From Trichosporon coremiiforme (lineage: Eukaryota; Basidiomycota; Tremellomycetes; Trichosporonales; Trichosporonaceae): a stretch of DNA of 14,132 nt. Positions 1 to 7,965 of this stretch are shown here, piece after piece. The position numbers were made by a program, and so were the translations under genes. The notes under the pieces are model-generated. The model ran no database searches and was not told the origin of the DNA. It saw nothing but the letters and a program-made list of their open reading frames with translations. The stretch spans positions 1 through 14,132 of the forward strand of contig BCJJ01000119.1 in the NCBI GenBank assembly GCA_039545355.1. The letters are read 5' to 3'. Positions within the stretch are counted from its first letter, which is position 1; each line of letters begins with the position of its first letter.

Positions 1-45
1 TCCACGGTCTCCACGGTCTCCACGGTCTCCACGGTCTCCGCGGTC
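1..45 (-). repeat. 9-bp tandem repeat encoding Asp-Arg-Gly (DRG) units in the helicase tail
   Basis: On the plus strand the unit TCCACGGTC occurs four times in perfect tandem at 1-36, followed by a one-base variant TCCGCGGTC at 37-45. Read on the minus strand each unit is a DRG-type triplet. Because the unit is 9 bp, gain or loss of copies keeps the frame. The array starts at the window edge and may be longer. Related RGN/RGG-coding stretches continue to about 240. Confidence 0.9.
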
Positions 46-2151
46 GCCGCCGCGTCCACGGAACTCGCGGTCTCCGAAGCGGGCCCCGCGGTCCTCGCGG
101 TCACCGAAGCCAGCCCGGCCACCACGGCCACCACGCTCGCTGCGCTCGCCGGCGCCCTCACGCATGCCAAAGTTTCCGCGGTTTCCACGCTGTCCACCGC
201 GGTTTCCACGAGGCTCGGGCTTCTTTCCACCAAGGCCGAAACGGACCTTCATGTCGTGGCTCAGGTACGGGGGCTGCGCGAGGCCCATAGACTTGGTCGC
301 CCAGTCGTTCAGGCCCTCGTAGATACGCTCCGGGGACGTCTTGCCAATGACGCCCGACTTGCTGGCGTAGAAGCCGAGGAGGGACATGTACACCTCGCCA
401 ACGGCACGCTCGTCGAGCAGGTCCGGCAGACCCTTGGTCGCCTTGTCGACCTTCTCCAGAAGCTCCTGGCCAGCCTCCTCGCCCTTCTTGTCCGCGGCCA
501 CGACGGCTTCGGCCTGCTCCGTAAAGTTCAGCGTCGTGAAGGGCACCTTGAGGCGGTCGAGGGCGTTCGTGAACCCGGCCTCGAAGGGGAGGAGAACGAG
601 GTCGCCACGCCCACCCTTGCTTCCGCCACGGCCCGTACGGCCCACACGGTGCACGTACTGGTCCTCGCTGGAGGGGACACCGACCTGGATGACACGGGTC
701 ACGCCGGGGTAGTCGACACCGCGGGCCGAGACGTCAGACGTAACGAGGACAGAGGGGTACTTCTCGTTCCTGAAGCGGTCGGCGGAGCGCTCTCGCGCAG
801 CCTGGGACAGGCGCGAGTGGATCTCGTGCACCTTGAATCCGCGGGGGAAGGCGTGGGCCTGCGAAACCTGCTTGAGCAGGGTCGAATACAGCATCGTCTG
901 CTTGGTCGTGTTGAGGAACACGATGACCTTGCTCTTCGGGCCGTGCTCGAGCTGGTCCTGGAGGAGGAGGTGGGCGACGTGCTTGAGCTGGTCCTCGGGC
1001 TCGACGACCGAGACGTGCTGGGGGATGTGCGCATGGACGTTGCTCTCGTTCTTGGGCACGCAGTCGATGAAGTCGTGCTTCTCCTTGAGGAAGTCGCGCG
1101 CAATGCCGCGCACCTCCTTGCTCACGGTCGCGGAGAAGAGGAACGTCTGGCGCTCCTCCCTGGGCGGAAGGTGGTCGACGATAAACTCGAGGTCCTGGCT
1201 GAAGCCCATGTCGAGGAGCGTGTCGGCCTCGTCGAGGACGAGAATGTCGGTCGTCGCAACGACGTCGCGGACCTCGGGCTCAGCGAGGAGGTCACGGAGA
1301 CGTCCAGGAGTCGCAACCACAATGTCCTTGCGGCCGTTACGGATGGAGCGCCAGCGCTTGAGCTGCTCCCACCGTCCGCGTCCGCCGACGAGGAGCTGGA
1401 CCTGGCGGTCCTTGTTGTGCGTGTGAAGCTTCTCGGCCTCGTCAGCGATCTGCTGCGCGAGCTCACGCGTAGGCGAGATGATGAGCGCGCCGAGCTGCTT
1501 CGTGCGCTCCTCGCGGCGCGCCATGCCGGCAATGGCCTTGTCGCGGGGGCCCGTGGCCTCGACGGCCTTCTCGAGCTGCGCATCGCGCGCACAAATCGCA
1601 GGGGAGAGGAACGCAATCGTCTTGCCCGTTCCAGTCTTGGCCTTGACGAGCAGGTCCTCGCGGTCGGTCGAAGCCAGCTCGGGGAGCTTGTTCAGCACAC
1701 GCTCCTGCACCTCGGTCATGTCCGTCAGGCGGAAGGGGCGGCCCGTCAGCGCCTTGAGCAGGTCAGCGTCGATCTTGCCCTTGAGCGAGGCGAACTTGCG
1801 CGGGTCGTCCTCGGGGTTGCCGGCGGCGGGCTTGGGCTCGGCGGCGGAGCGCTTGTCGGCCGCCTCGGCGGCAGCAGCAACCTCGGGGGTGAAGAAGTCG
1901 TCGGCAGCGAGCTGGCTCTCGTTCAGCTGTGCACGGCCAAAGTTGCTAGCAGCGGCGGCGATCTTGCTCTGGGCCGCGTCCTGGCCAGCGGGCGTGCCGA
2001 CGAAAGCGTCTTCCTCGTCCTTAAGCTTGGGCAGGGCCGAATACGCGCGCAGAGCCGAGGGAAGGCGGGGCGCGACCACCGTGGTCGTGCGGAGGACCGC
2101 CGCGGCAGGTCGGGCGGCAATGCGGGTGCTCCTGAATAGTCTTGGGAGCAT
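1..2151 (-). CDS. MSS116: Mitochondrial DEAD-box ATP-dependent RNA helicase, Mss116-like (3' end outside window)
   Basis: The minus-strand frame from the ATG at 2149-2151 stays open for 717 codons to the window edge with no intron and no stop, so the C-terminus is missing. Helicase motifs seen, with residue numbers: motif I AKTGTGKT (171-178), Ia PTRELA (227-232), Ib TPGR (281-284), II DEAD (307-310), III SAT (340-342), IV IVF (410-412), V region TSDVSARGVD (471-480), VI HRVGRTGR (501-508). The first 44 residues are rich in Arg, Ala and Ser with no acidic residue and include RAYSA near 35-39, which reads as a mitochondrial presequence with its cleavage region. From about residue 638 the protein turns into an RG-rich tail ending in DRG repeats. 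Mss116/CYT-19-type helicases are RNA chaperones that help mitochondrial group I and II introns fold and aid mitochondrial translation. AAA at -3 to -1 supports the start. The helicase call is near certain. The Mss116 subfamily is inferred from the presequence, the motif V wording and the basic tail. Confidence 0.93.
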   Translation of the reverse strand, partial: MLPRLFRSTRIAARPAAAVLRTTTVVAPRLPSALRAYSALPKLKDEEDAFVGTPAGQDAAQSKIAAAASNFGRAQLNESQLAADDFFTPEVAAAAEAADKRSAAEPKPAAGNPEDDPRKFASLKGKIDADLLKALTGRPFRLTDMTEVQERVLNKLPELASTDREDLLVKAKTGTGKTIAFLSPAICARDAQLEKAVEATGPRDKAIAGMARREERTKQLGALIISPTRELAQQIADEAEKLHTHNKDRQVQLLVGGRGRWEQLKRWRSIRNGRKDIVVATPGRLRDLLAEPEVRDVVATTDILVLDEADTLLDMGFSQDLEFIVDHLPPREERQTFLFSATVSKEVRGIARDFLKEKHDFIDCVPKNESNVHAHIPQHVSVVEPEDQLKHVAHLLLQDQLEHGPKSKVIVFLNTTKQTMLYSTLLKQVSQAHAFPRGFKVHEIHSRLSQAARERSADRFRNEKYPSVLVTSDVSARGVDYPGVTRVIQVGVPSSEDQYVHRVGRTGRGGSKGGRGDLVLLPFEAGFTNALDRLKVPFTTLNFTEQAEAVVAADKKGEEAGQELLEKVDKATKGLPDLLDERAVGEVYMSLLGFYASKSGVIGKTSPERIYEGLNDWATKSMGLAQPPYLSHDMKVRFGLGGKKPEPRGNRGGQRGNRGNFGMREGAGERSERGGRGGRAGFGDREDRGARFGDREFRGRGGDRGDRGDRGDRGDRG

Positions 2152-2307
2152 TTTGGTGAAGGTGTGGGTATAGGAGTGATGGCAACGACCGCTGCAAACC
2201 TACGGCCAACTGTCGTCTCGCACACGCATTCCGGCCGGCTTGGAAAAATCGCGAGAACCCGGTGGAGGTTGCCTAGCAGGGAAGGGGGGGAGGAGGGCCG
2301 GCGGATT

Positions 2308-2315
2308 CACGTGAC
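2308..2315. promoter_or_regulatory. CACGTGAC E-box (bHLH/Cbf1-type site)
   Basis: Reading CACGTGAC, the reverse complement of the GTCACGTG core bound by Cbf1/USF-type bHLH factors. It lies about 155 nt upstream of the helicase start. Binding is inferred from the motif only. Confidence 0.4.
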
Positions 2316-2377
2316 TCGCCACTCCGATGGGATCAAACAGCGTTAAATTCGGATGAACTATAAGGCGGCAGTTGGTG

Positions 2378-2385
2378 CACGTGAC
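2378..2385. promoter_or_regulatory. Second CACGTGAC E-box
   Basis: An identical CACGTGAC octamer in the same orientation, 70 bp from the first. Two copies in one 416-bp promoter make a functional bHLH site more plausible than either copy alone. Confidence 0.4.
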
Positions 2386-2503
2386 ACCAAGTGAGGTTCC
2401 GAGGGCTGCGTTAGGCACCGGGCCCCCGGCGCCTCCGGCGCGTCCGGCCCGGTCGCCGGACCGCCCACACCCATCAGCACACCCCGCATGCCCCGCGATC
2501 ACG

Positions 2504-2525
2504 GTGATATAAGTGATATAACCCA
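2504..2525 (+). promoter_or_regulatory. TATA-like element with 9-bp tandem duplication, upstream of the oxidoreductase
   Basis: GTGATATAA occurs twice back to back (2504-2512 and 2513-2521), and the second copy runs into TATAACCCA (2517-2525). It ends 42 nt before the ATG, a plausible core-promoter distance. The nonamer TATAACCCA recurs upstream of the aldose epimerase. Confidence 0.5.
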
Positions 2526-2567
2526 CGCACACGGCCGTCTCCATCTTCCCCATCAGTAACAACTACA

Positions 2568-3897
2568 ATGACAGTCCCCAGCAGCAGCGCGCTCAAGCCT
2601 ATCGATGTCGGCCTCATGGGTACCGTAAGTCCTCCCTCCCCCCTCCCCCCACCCTTCCTTCCCTTGCGTCGCTGACGCGCAGGGCGAGTACACGACCGGC
2701 ATCACCCCCGGCGGACAGTCGAAGAGCGACAAGAAGATCGGTGTGGTGGGAGTGACCATGTTCGACCTGAGGCGTCGGGGCAAGGTTGGCTCTGTCTTGA
2801 TGGCGGGCACGAGCGGCTCCAAGTTCCCCCAGGTGCGCGAGCACTTTGCGCGCAACGTGGCCGCCGTCTACAAGGGCCTTGACTGCGACTTCCGCTCCTT
2901 CCCTGACGAGGGCAAGGTCGACGCGGAAGCTTACAAGTCGGCCATCAGCGAGCTCCAGCCCGGCAGCGCGGTCATCATCTTCACGCCCGACAGTACGCAC
3001 TACGCTATCGCGAAGGAGGCGCTGGAGGCGGGTATGCACGTGCTTGTCACGAAGCCTGCCACCCAAAAGCTTTCCGAGCACCAGGCCCTCGCGCGCCTGG
3101 CGGAGGAAAAGGGCCTGGTCTGTTTCGTCGAGCACCACAAGCGCTTCGACCCCGCTTACGCTGACGCACGGGCGCGCGCGAACAATCTCGGCGACTTCGG
3201 CTTCTTCAGTAGCTACATGTCCCAGCCGAAGCTGCAGCTCGAGACGTTCAAGGCGTGGGCCGGCATTGACTCGGACATCTCCTACTACCTCAACTCGCAC
3301 CATGTCGACATTCACTGCTGGATCGTGAACGGCCGTTTCCGCCCTGTGCGCGTTACGGCTTCTGCGGCCGCAGGTGTGGCCAAGGACATGGGCTGCGACC
3401 CGCGCACCGAGGACACGATCACGCTCCTCGTCGACTGGGTCAGTACCTCCGATGACTCCAAGAAGGGAACGGGAGTGTACACGGCTAGCTGGGCCGCCCC
3501 CCTTAAGGCCGGCGTGCACAGCGAGCAGCGGTTCCACTACATGGCGAGCAAGGGCGAGGTGCGCGTCGACCAGGCGCACCGCGGATACAGCGTCACCGAG
3601 GACGAGACGGGCAAGGCCGACTACAACGTCAGCTACATGAAGTACTCGCCTGACGAGGACGGGTTCTTCGACTCGCAAAAGGGGTACGGGTACGTGTCGT
3701 TTGAGAAGTTTATCGACGCGTGTCGCCGTGTCAACGCGGGCCAGGACAAGGCCGCCGACTTTGAGGGCAAGGGACTCCCGACGATCAAGGATACGGTCGT
3801 CACCACGGCGATCCTGAATGCGGGAAGGATCTCGCTCGACGAGAAGCGCTCCGTCGAGATTGTCACGGGCAAGAATGGCGAGCTGCAGCTGAAGTGA
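2568..3897 (+). CDS. Gfo/Idh/MocA-family NAD(P)-dependent oxidoreductase (one intron)
   Basis: Two exons, 2568-2624 and 2683-3897, give 423 residues. Exon 1 encodes 19 codons and ends inside the dinucleotide-binding turn; splicing creates GLMGTGEYT (15-23), the glycine-rich loop of a Rossmann fold. Further family signs are FTPDSTHY near 125-132, TKP at 142-144 where most relatives have EKP, and an SHHVDIHCW stretch (about 224-232) in the part of the fold where the catalytic His/Asp lie. The C-terminal half fits the alpha/beta sheet domain of this family. Members oxidise or reduce sugars, inositols or related polyols with NAD(P). The substrate here cannot be read from sequence. The gene converges on xylulokinase and lies near an aldose epimerase, which suggests a sugar or sugar-acid substrate. 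The 58-nt intron is not a multiple of three, so retention shifts the frame. The start ATG sits in ACAATG, 42 nt after a TATA-like element. Family confidence is high; function is open. Confidence 0.92.
2625..2682 (+). other. Spliceosomal intron in the oxidoreductase gene
   Basis: GTAAGT donor at 2625-2630, a pyrimidine-rich middle, a GCTGACG branch-like site at 2671-2677 and a CAG acceptor at 2680-2682. It is 58 nt, phase 0. Without its removal the upstream ATG does not connect with the glycine motif, so this splice is needed to rebuild a canonical Rossmann N-terminus. Confidence 0.9.
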
Positions 3898-4076
3898 GCG
3901 CGGCGTGAGCAAAGCGGACGCTGCGAGCACACGAGTGCTGCGAGCGCACTCGCCTGCCCAGCTTGTAGGCCGAGCAGCAGTCAAGGAACGAGATAACAAA
4001 ATTAGGTTGTAATGCATACACTTGTCTGTCCTTAATGTCCGTCTTACTTTCCTCAGATCCTCACCTCGCCCTCGTT
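3898..4076. other. Convergent 3' intergenic region
   Basis: These 179 bases lie between the stops of two tail-to-tail genes. There is no coding signal. An A/T-richer patch at about 3990-4015 (ACAAAATTAGGTTGTAATG) is the likely polyadenylation area. Confidence 0.5.
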
Positions 4077-5979
4077 CTAAGCCTGCGTCCCGTCGAGGAC
4101 AACGTCGTTGCCACGGGGTGGATGCAGTGCAGCCTCTGGGCTCTGCTGCCTGGAGATAGACGCGCCGCCACCATAGTGCGGCTTAGCCTTCTGCTTCGCG
4201 AGGCTGTCGTCCAGACTCTCCTTCTCGAGCTGCTTCCACCGGGGCATAGACTCGGCGTACGCCTGGCTTCCGCCTCCGGGCGCCGCGACCGTGTGGCTGC
4301 CCGAGGTGCCGGCCCTCTTAACGAACGCGTCGAAGCGCAGCGTCGACCCCTGGGTACGCGCGTATCCCCACGCGGCCTTTGTCGCGACGCCGACAGAGCA
4401 CGCGTTCCAGTCTGCGTCCTTGGGTGAGCCGTTCTCGAACGAAACGGATTTGGCGACATCACAACCCAATGCGTCCGCCATGACGGCCAGAATGGAGGGG
4501 TTCTTCGCCGCTCCGCCAGTCGCGAAGACCTTTGTGAGCTTGCCGCCGGACAGAATGTCGCGACTGCGCACAGAATACCCCGTCATCTGGGTTGAGAGGA
4601 TGGCGAGCGCTTCGTCGTCCCGATCGCTGAAGTTCTCAACGCGCCGAGTGTCGTCGTACTTGTACACGCCCTTTGCGCCGGCTGGGATAATGTCGGGGAG
4701 GAGCCACCAGAACGCCGTCTTTGAGATCTTTTCACCCGCCTTCCTCGGGCGGAGTTTCTCGACGGCGGCATTGAACTTGTCCCAAGAAGAGGAGAAGTAC
4801 TCGTTCCGCACGTGCTCCCGCGCCAAAGAGCCGTTCTTGTACACCAACATGTTGAAGTAACGCGGCGTCTCGCCCGGACCGAGGGCGGGGTCTAGGAACG
4901 CGTGGAACTCGGGGTGCGGGTTGTATGACTCTGTTGAGACGAGAACCACATCCGACGTGCCGAGGGACACCATACCCTCACCCGCGCCGAGGTTGAGGGA
5001 CAGGAAGGTGGCGGGGTTGTCGCCCGTGCCAGGGAGGACGACGCACTCGGGATCGAAACCGTAGCGGTCCACGAACCACTGCCCGATCGTGCCGACAACA
5101 GCCCCAGAGTCCTTCTCCACGGCACCGAGCTTGCCCTCGAGCTGCCCGCTCGGGTCGACAACATCGAGCAGCTTCTGGCTCCACTTGCGCTCCCGGATAT
5201 CGTACAGGTTCATGCCGCACGCGTCCGACTCGTCGATCGGCTTCACGTCCGCCAGAGACAGGAGTGTGGTGATGTAGCTCGACACGAGCGAGATGCGGCC
5301 CGTGGCCATGTAGGCCTCAGGCTCGCGGCGCGCAAACTTCATGATCTGGGCACCGGTGAATCGCGTGTGGGCGCTCGAGCCCGTGATCTGCGCCAGGGAC
5401 TCGGGTCCGCCAGCGGCAGTCGTGATGGCGCCGCATTCGGAGACAGTAGATGAGTCTTGCCAGTTGGGAATGATCTCACGCGAGAACGCCGGCTCGAGCT
5501 GGGAAGCTAACGGCTTGGCCGGGTCCGCGTTGCTCATGATAGTCGAGGCCTCACGCGACCAGTACACGCTGGCGTGTTGCTGAGGTCAGCTACCTTCACT
5601 GGGCTCGGTCCGAATCCTCTGTGCCCACCGCAACGGACCCGGACATTGATGGACACGGGCAGTGAAGAGGCGGATCACTCACCTGACCAGCAGCCGAAAT
5701 GGCGCGGATACGTTGCACCGGCCAGCGCTCCTCCTTCATGCGGTCGAGGAGCATGTCGAGCGCCTCGACGGGCTGCATGACGGGGGAGAAGACCTCACCC
5801 TTGTCCCCGGTCAGAACGCCGCCGCGCGTGCCGAAGTGCGGCAGGTCGTCGTCAAAGCGCACTGTGAGCTCGGAAAGCACGCGCAGCGATTCGTCGAGTA
5901 GGGACGCCTTGAGGGCTTGCGTGCTGCTGTCCAGGCCGAGGAAGAGGGGGCCAGACCCCGGAATCGAGTCGGTCGTCAT
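4077..5979 (-). CDS. XKS1: D-xylulokinase, FGGY carbohydrate kinase (one intron)
   Basis: Exon 1 (5979-5683) and exon 2 (5579-4077) give 599 residues, close to yeast Xks1 (about 600) and longer than bacterial XylB. It phosphorylates D-xylulose with ATP to D-xylulose 5-phosphate, the cytosolic entry of xylose and arabinose carbon into the pentose phosphate pathway. The N-terminal FGGY domain opens with GLDSSTQ (15-21, Asp17 at the phosphate site). The eukaryotic xylulokinase signature SAAGQQHAS (about 95-103) is rebuilt by splicing, and RFDDDLPHFGTRGGV matches this family. PGTGDNPATF holds Asp286, the likely catalytic base. The C-terminal ATPase domain shows VFATGGAAKNP and a DWNACSVGVA stretch. 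About 40 low-complexity residues follow the last conserved helix. The first ATG of the exon, at 5979, gives the canonical start. The gene converges with the oxidoreductase (179-bp gap) and has a long gene-poor upstream region. Glycerol or ribulokinase identity is less likely, given the QQHAS and LPHFGT wording. Confidence 0.96.
5580..5682 (-). other. Spliceosomal intron in the xylulokinase gene
   Basis: Minus-strand donor GTGAGT at 5682-5677, branch-like AGCTGACC, acceptor CAG ending at 5580. It is 103 nt, phase 0, between the codons of the paired glutamines in AGQ|QHAS. Retention brings an in-frame TGA at 5596-5598 and truncates the protein after about 127 residues. Confidence 0.93.
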
Positions 5980-7226
5980 GGCGCTGGAGGTGGATGGGTA
6001 GTCGGTGGTAGTCGGTCGTCGATAGAGAGGTGAGGAAGTGAGCTGGGGAAGATTGTTCGCGGGAGATAAAAGGATGGGTGTTTGTTGCTGCTAGCCACCA
6101 GAAAAGCCGGGCCGGGGGAGGAGACGGATGGGTGGGCGTTTGGGGCTGAAGTATGCGTAGCCAGGCGAAGATGTGGTGACTAAGATTTCTCGCTGCTGCG
6201 GATGACTGGGACGACAAGAAAAGCTCAAGACGGTGACGTTGTACGCCGTGGGGAGTGGCTCGGCGTGCGTGCGTAGTTTGCGTGAGAGAGTCGGTCGTGA
6301 GAGAGTGTGTGTCAGTCGACTTCCGGTGCTTATCCGCCGAGATGCCTGCCGTTGGCGTTGGCGTTGCCGTTGTCGTTGCTGCTGTGCGGTCGGTCGTGTC
6401 CGGTCCGGAGCGAAGTCTCGAGCCAAGAGTTCACACGTTAAAGAGCCTGTCTGATAATAACATGCCCGTCGCCGCCATCGTTCCGTCATTGCGCCGAGAA
6501 TGCGCCGAGGGCCCAACACCCGGCCCACAGGCTGTCCTTGGCTGACCTTCGGATTCGTCGGCCCGATTCCGAGTTCCAGCAATGCTTCCATCGAGTCATC
6601 CCTGTCGTGGCTGTTCCGTCAGCGTCAGCGGGCATTGGCCTGCGATCCGTGTGATGTCGTACAACGCATGATACGCATGATTGGAGGAACCTAAAAGTGG
6701 GCACGTTGAGGAGATCTGAGCCAGGACGAAGACGAAGAATGCAGGGTCGAGATTAGATAAACTCGTGTTTGATGTGTGTTGATGGCCAGAGCTCAGCATG
6801 AGAAGACAAACCTAGTCGATGCTGCGCTTCATCCCGCATTGGGTTTAGCCATCGTGCATCAAGCCCTTCCCGCTCGCAGGCTGAAGGTTCCCATGCTATC
6901 CCTCACCCTTGCTGCCGCAGCTTCTCTCCCCGCCTTGGCGTCGTCGTACCTGTCTGAGAAGTAGACCTTGTAGACCCGAAACCGATCCACCTGTTGTATG
7001 CGTCTTGTTGCTAGTTGGCTGAGGTTGCAGGATACAACATAGGGCTTGGCATAATGCTTACGAGCTACAACTATGAATACGTTTGTCTGCCTACTTCATC
7101 ACTCACAATCCAGCTCGGGCCGGGTGACACGCTCCAGCCCGGCCCATTTACGCGCCAACTCGGCAGCCAGCGCTTGTTTCTCCCCTGCTCCTGTGCGAGC
7201 TGGGTCTGGGTCTGCGTCAGCCGACG
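5980..7226. other. Gene-poor 1.2 kb region upstream of xylulokinase
   Basis: I see no conserved coding sequence here. It should contain the xylulokinase promoter and a pyrimidine-rich 5' leader (minus-strand sense, 5980-6060), a GATAA site at 6065-6069, a GTTGNC hexamer tract (6351-6380), a CCGGACCGG motif (minus, 6408-6400) and the 3' end of the small coiled-coil gene. I found no tRNA A/B boxes, and no snoRNA C/D boxes that pair convincingly. Confidence 0.55.
6351..6383. repeat. Imperfect GTTGNC hexamer repeat
   Basis: GTTGGC GTTGGC GTTGCC GTTGTC GTTGCT GCT: five tandem hexamers with drifting fifth and sixth bases. It lies in the non-coding region about 370 nt upstream of the xylulokinase start. 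A simple microsatellite; no role can be read from it. Confidence 0.7.
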
Positions 7227-7696
7227 TCAAACGGGGAGCAAAGCGATAGGGTCGTCGCTGATCTCGCCGTCCTCCTCCCGCTCCTCCGGCATGACGTGCT
7301 CCCTCGCCTGTGCAGTCCCAGCCCTCGCGGTTACGGCTTCAACCCTCGCCTCCTCAGCCTGTACCCTCGCCTCAGCCGCCTCGGCTGTCGACTGTGCAGC
7401 CTCAGCCTCGACGACCTCGATACGCTCCTGCGCCATAGCAAGACTCTCCTGGACAATCAAAGCGCGTTCGTCCGCTTTGCGTGCGTGCTCCTTAGCCATC
7501 GCCACGCGGTGTTTCATGCACTCAGCGTGGTGCTCCATCTCCCCCACGCTGAGTTCGAGGTCGGCGATATGCTGGTCTGCTCGCTTCTGAACACTCCCAC
7601 ATCAAGCCTATCTGCGCACTCAACGTTGTACTCTACAAGACGCATCACAGTTGTAATGCCAACCTCATTGCATCCTCGGTCACTACCCTGCAGCAT
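7227..7696 (-). CDS. Hypothetical small coiled-coil protein (two-exon model)
   Basis: I do not recognise this gene. The minus frame ending at the TGA at 7227-7229 encodes a strongly helical, Ala/Glu/Arg-rich stretch with heptad-like spacing, running from about ADQHIADLELSVGEMEHH through many AEA, ARV and AEE units. It closes with an acidic tail, EEREEDGEISDD. This frame has the composition of a real coiled coil, while the opposite strand gives only Ser/Ala/Cys-rich noise. The frame is open upstream to a CAG acceptor at 7589-7587. A 50-nt intron (7636-7587, donor GTAGAG) would join exon 1 (7696-7637, ATG at 7696) to exon 2 (7586-7227) in phase 0, for 139 residues. The exon 1 choice is uncertain: the donor is weak and other upstream exons are possible, or translation may start at the internal ATG at 7538. 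It follows the aldose epimerase on the same strand, 269 bp downstream. It has no signal peptide, membrane segment or known domain. Confidence 0.5.
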
Positions 7697-7965
7697 CAGA
7701 GGGCGCTAGCGGAGGAGAGACTGGTGGAGCACAGCCAACGGCGTTCGCGCTGGCGATGGTCAAGCATCCCCCGTTCCACTGGCGTTGCTTGCCGATCCTC
7801 GGCCCCCGGAGATTCTGCCCTCAGCCGCAGGAGGACGCAAACAACGCGCAGAGCACCCGCGCGCCGAGTCCGGAAGACCGTCACTCGTCAGCCTTGTGTC
7901 GTCAGCCCCGTCAGCCTCGTCAGGTACACCCATTCGCACAGCAATACACGTCCATCTGCGTCTAT
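7697..7965. other. Short intergenic region downstream of aldose epimerase
   Basis: These 269 bases between the epimerase stop and the coiled-coil gene contain no conserved ORF. They should carry the epimerase 3' UTR and the promoter of the small gene. No clear TATA element is visible. Confidence 0.45.

Larger units (their letters stand above)
2152..2567. promoter_or_regulatory. Divergent promoter between the helicase and the oxidoreductase gene
   Basis: These 416 bases separate two head-to-head start codons and hold no credible ORF. They contain a G-rich run (2285-2295), two CACGTGAC boxes (2308-2315 and 2378-2385), an AT-rich patch ACTATAAGG near 2358-2366, a C/G block with repeated TCCGGC(G/C) units at 2424-2463, and a TATA-like tandem repeat near the oxidoreductase. 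Confidence 0.7.

Noticed and set aside
256..2139. A 627-codon plus-strand open frame across the helicase gene
   Set aside because: It is the antisense shadow of the minus-strand helicase frame, which carries every DEAD-box motif. The plus-strand translation is Leu/Arg/Val-rich noise with no domain.
2614..4017. A 467-codon minus-strand frame across the oxidoreductase
   Set aside because: It is antisense to a gene with clear Rossmann motifs and correct splice signals; its translation has no recognisable family.
5607..5617. GGTCCGAATCC resembling a tRNA B box inside the xylulokinase intron
   Set aside because: The flanking bases do not form a T-arm stem, and no A box or acceptor stem is found at the right distance.
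6091..6591. A 166-codon minus-strand frame with an RQRQRQ run upstream of xylulokinase
   Set aside because: The run comes from the GTTGNC microsatellite. There is no conserved motif and no convincing splice link; at most it is an upstream ORF in the leader.
7015..7590. A 191-codon plus-strand frame over the coiled-coil gene
   Set aside because: The first part has no domain, and the rest is the Ser/Ala/Cys-rich reverse of a helical Ala/Glu-rich frame, which is the better candidate.
7696..7884. A 62-codon minus-strand frame as an upstream exon of the coiled-coil gene
   Set aside because: It ends in TGA just before the chosen ATG, has no coiled-coil or domain signal, and no donor joins it clearly in frame.
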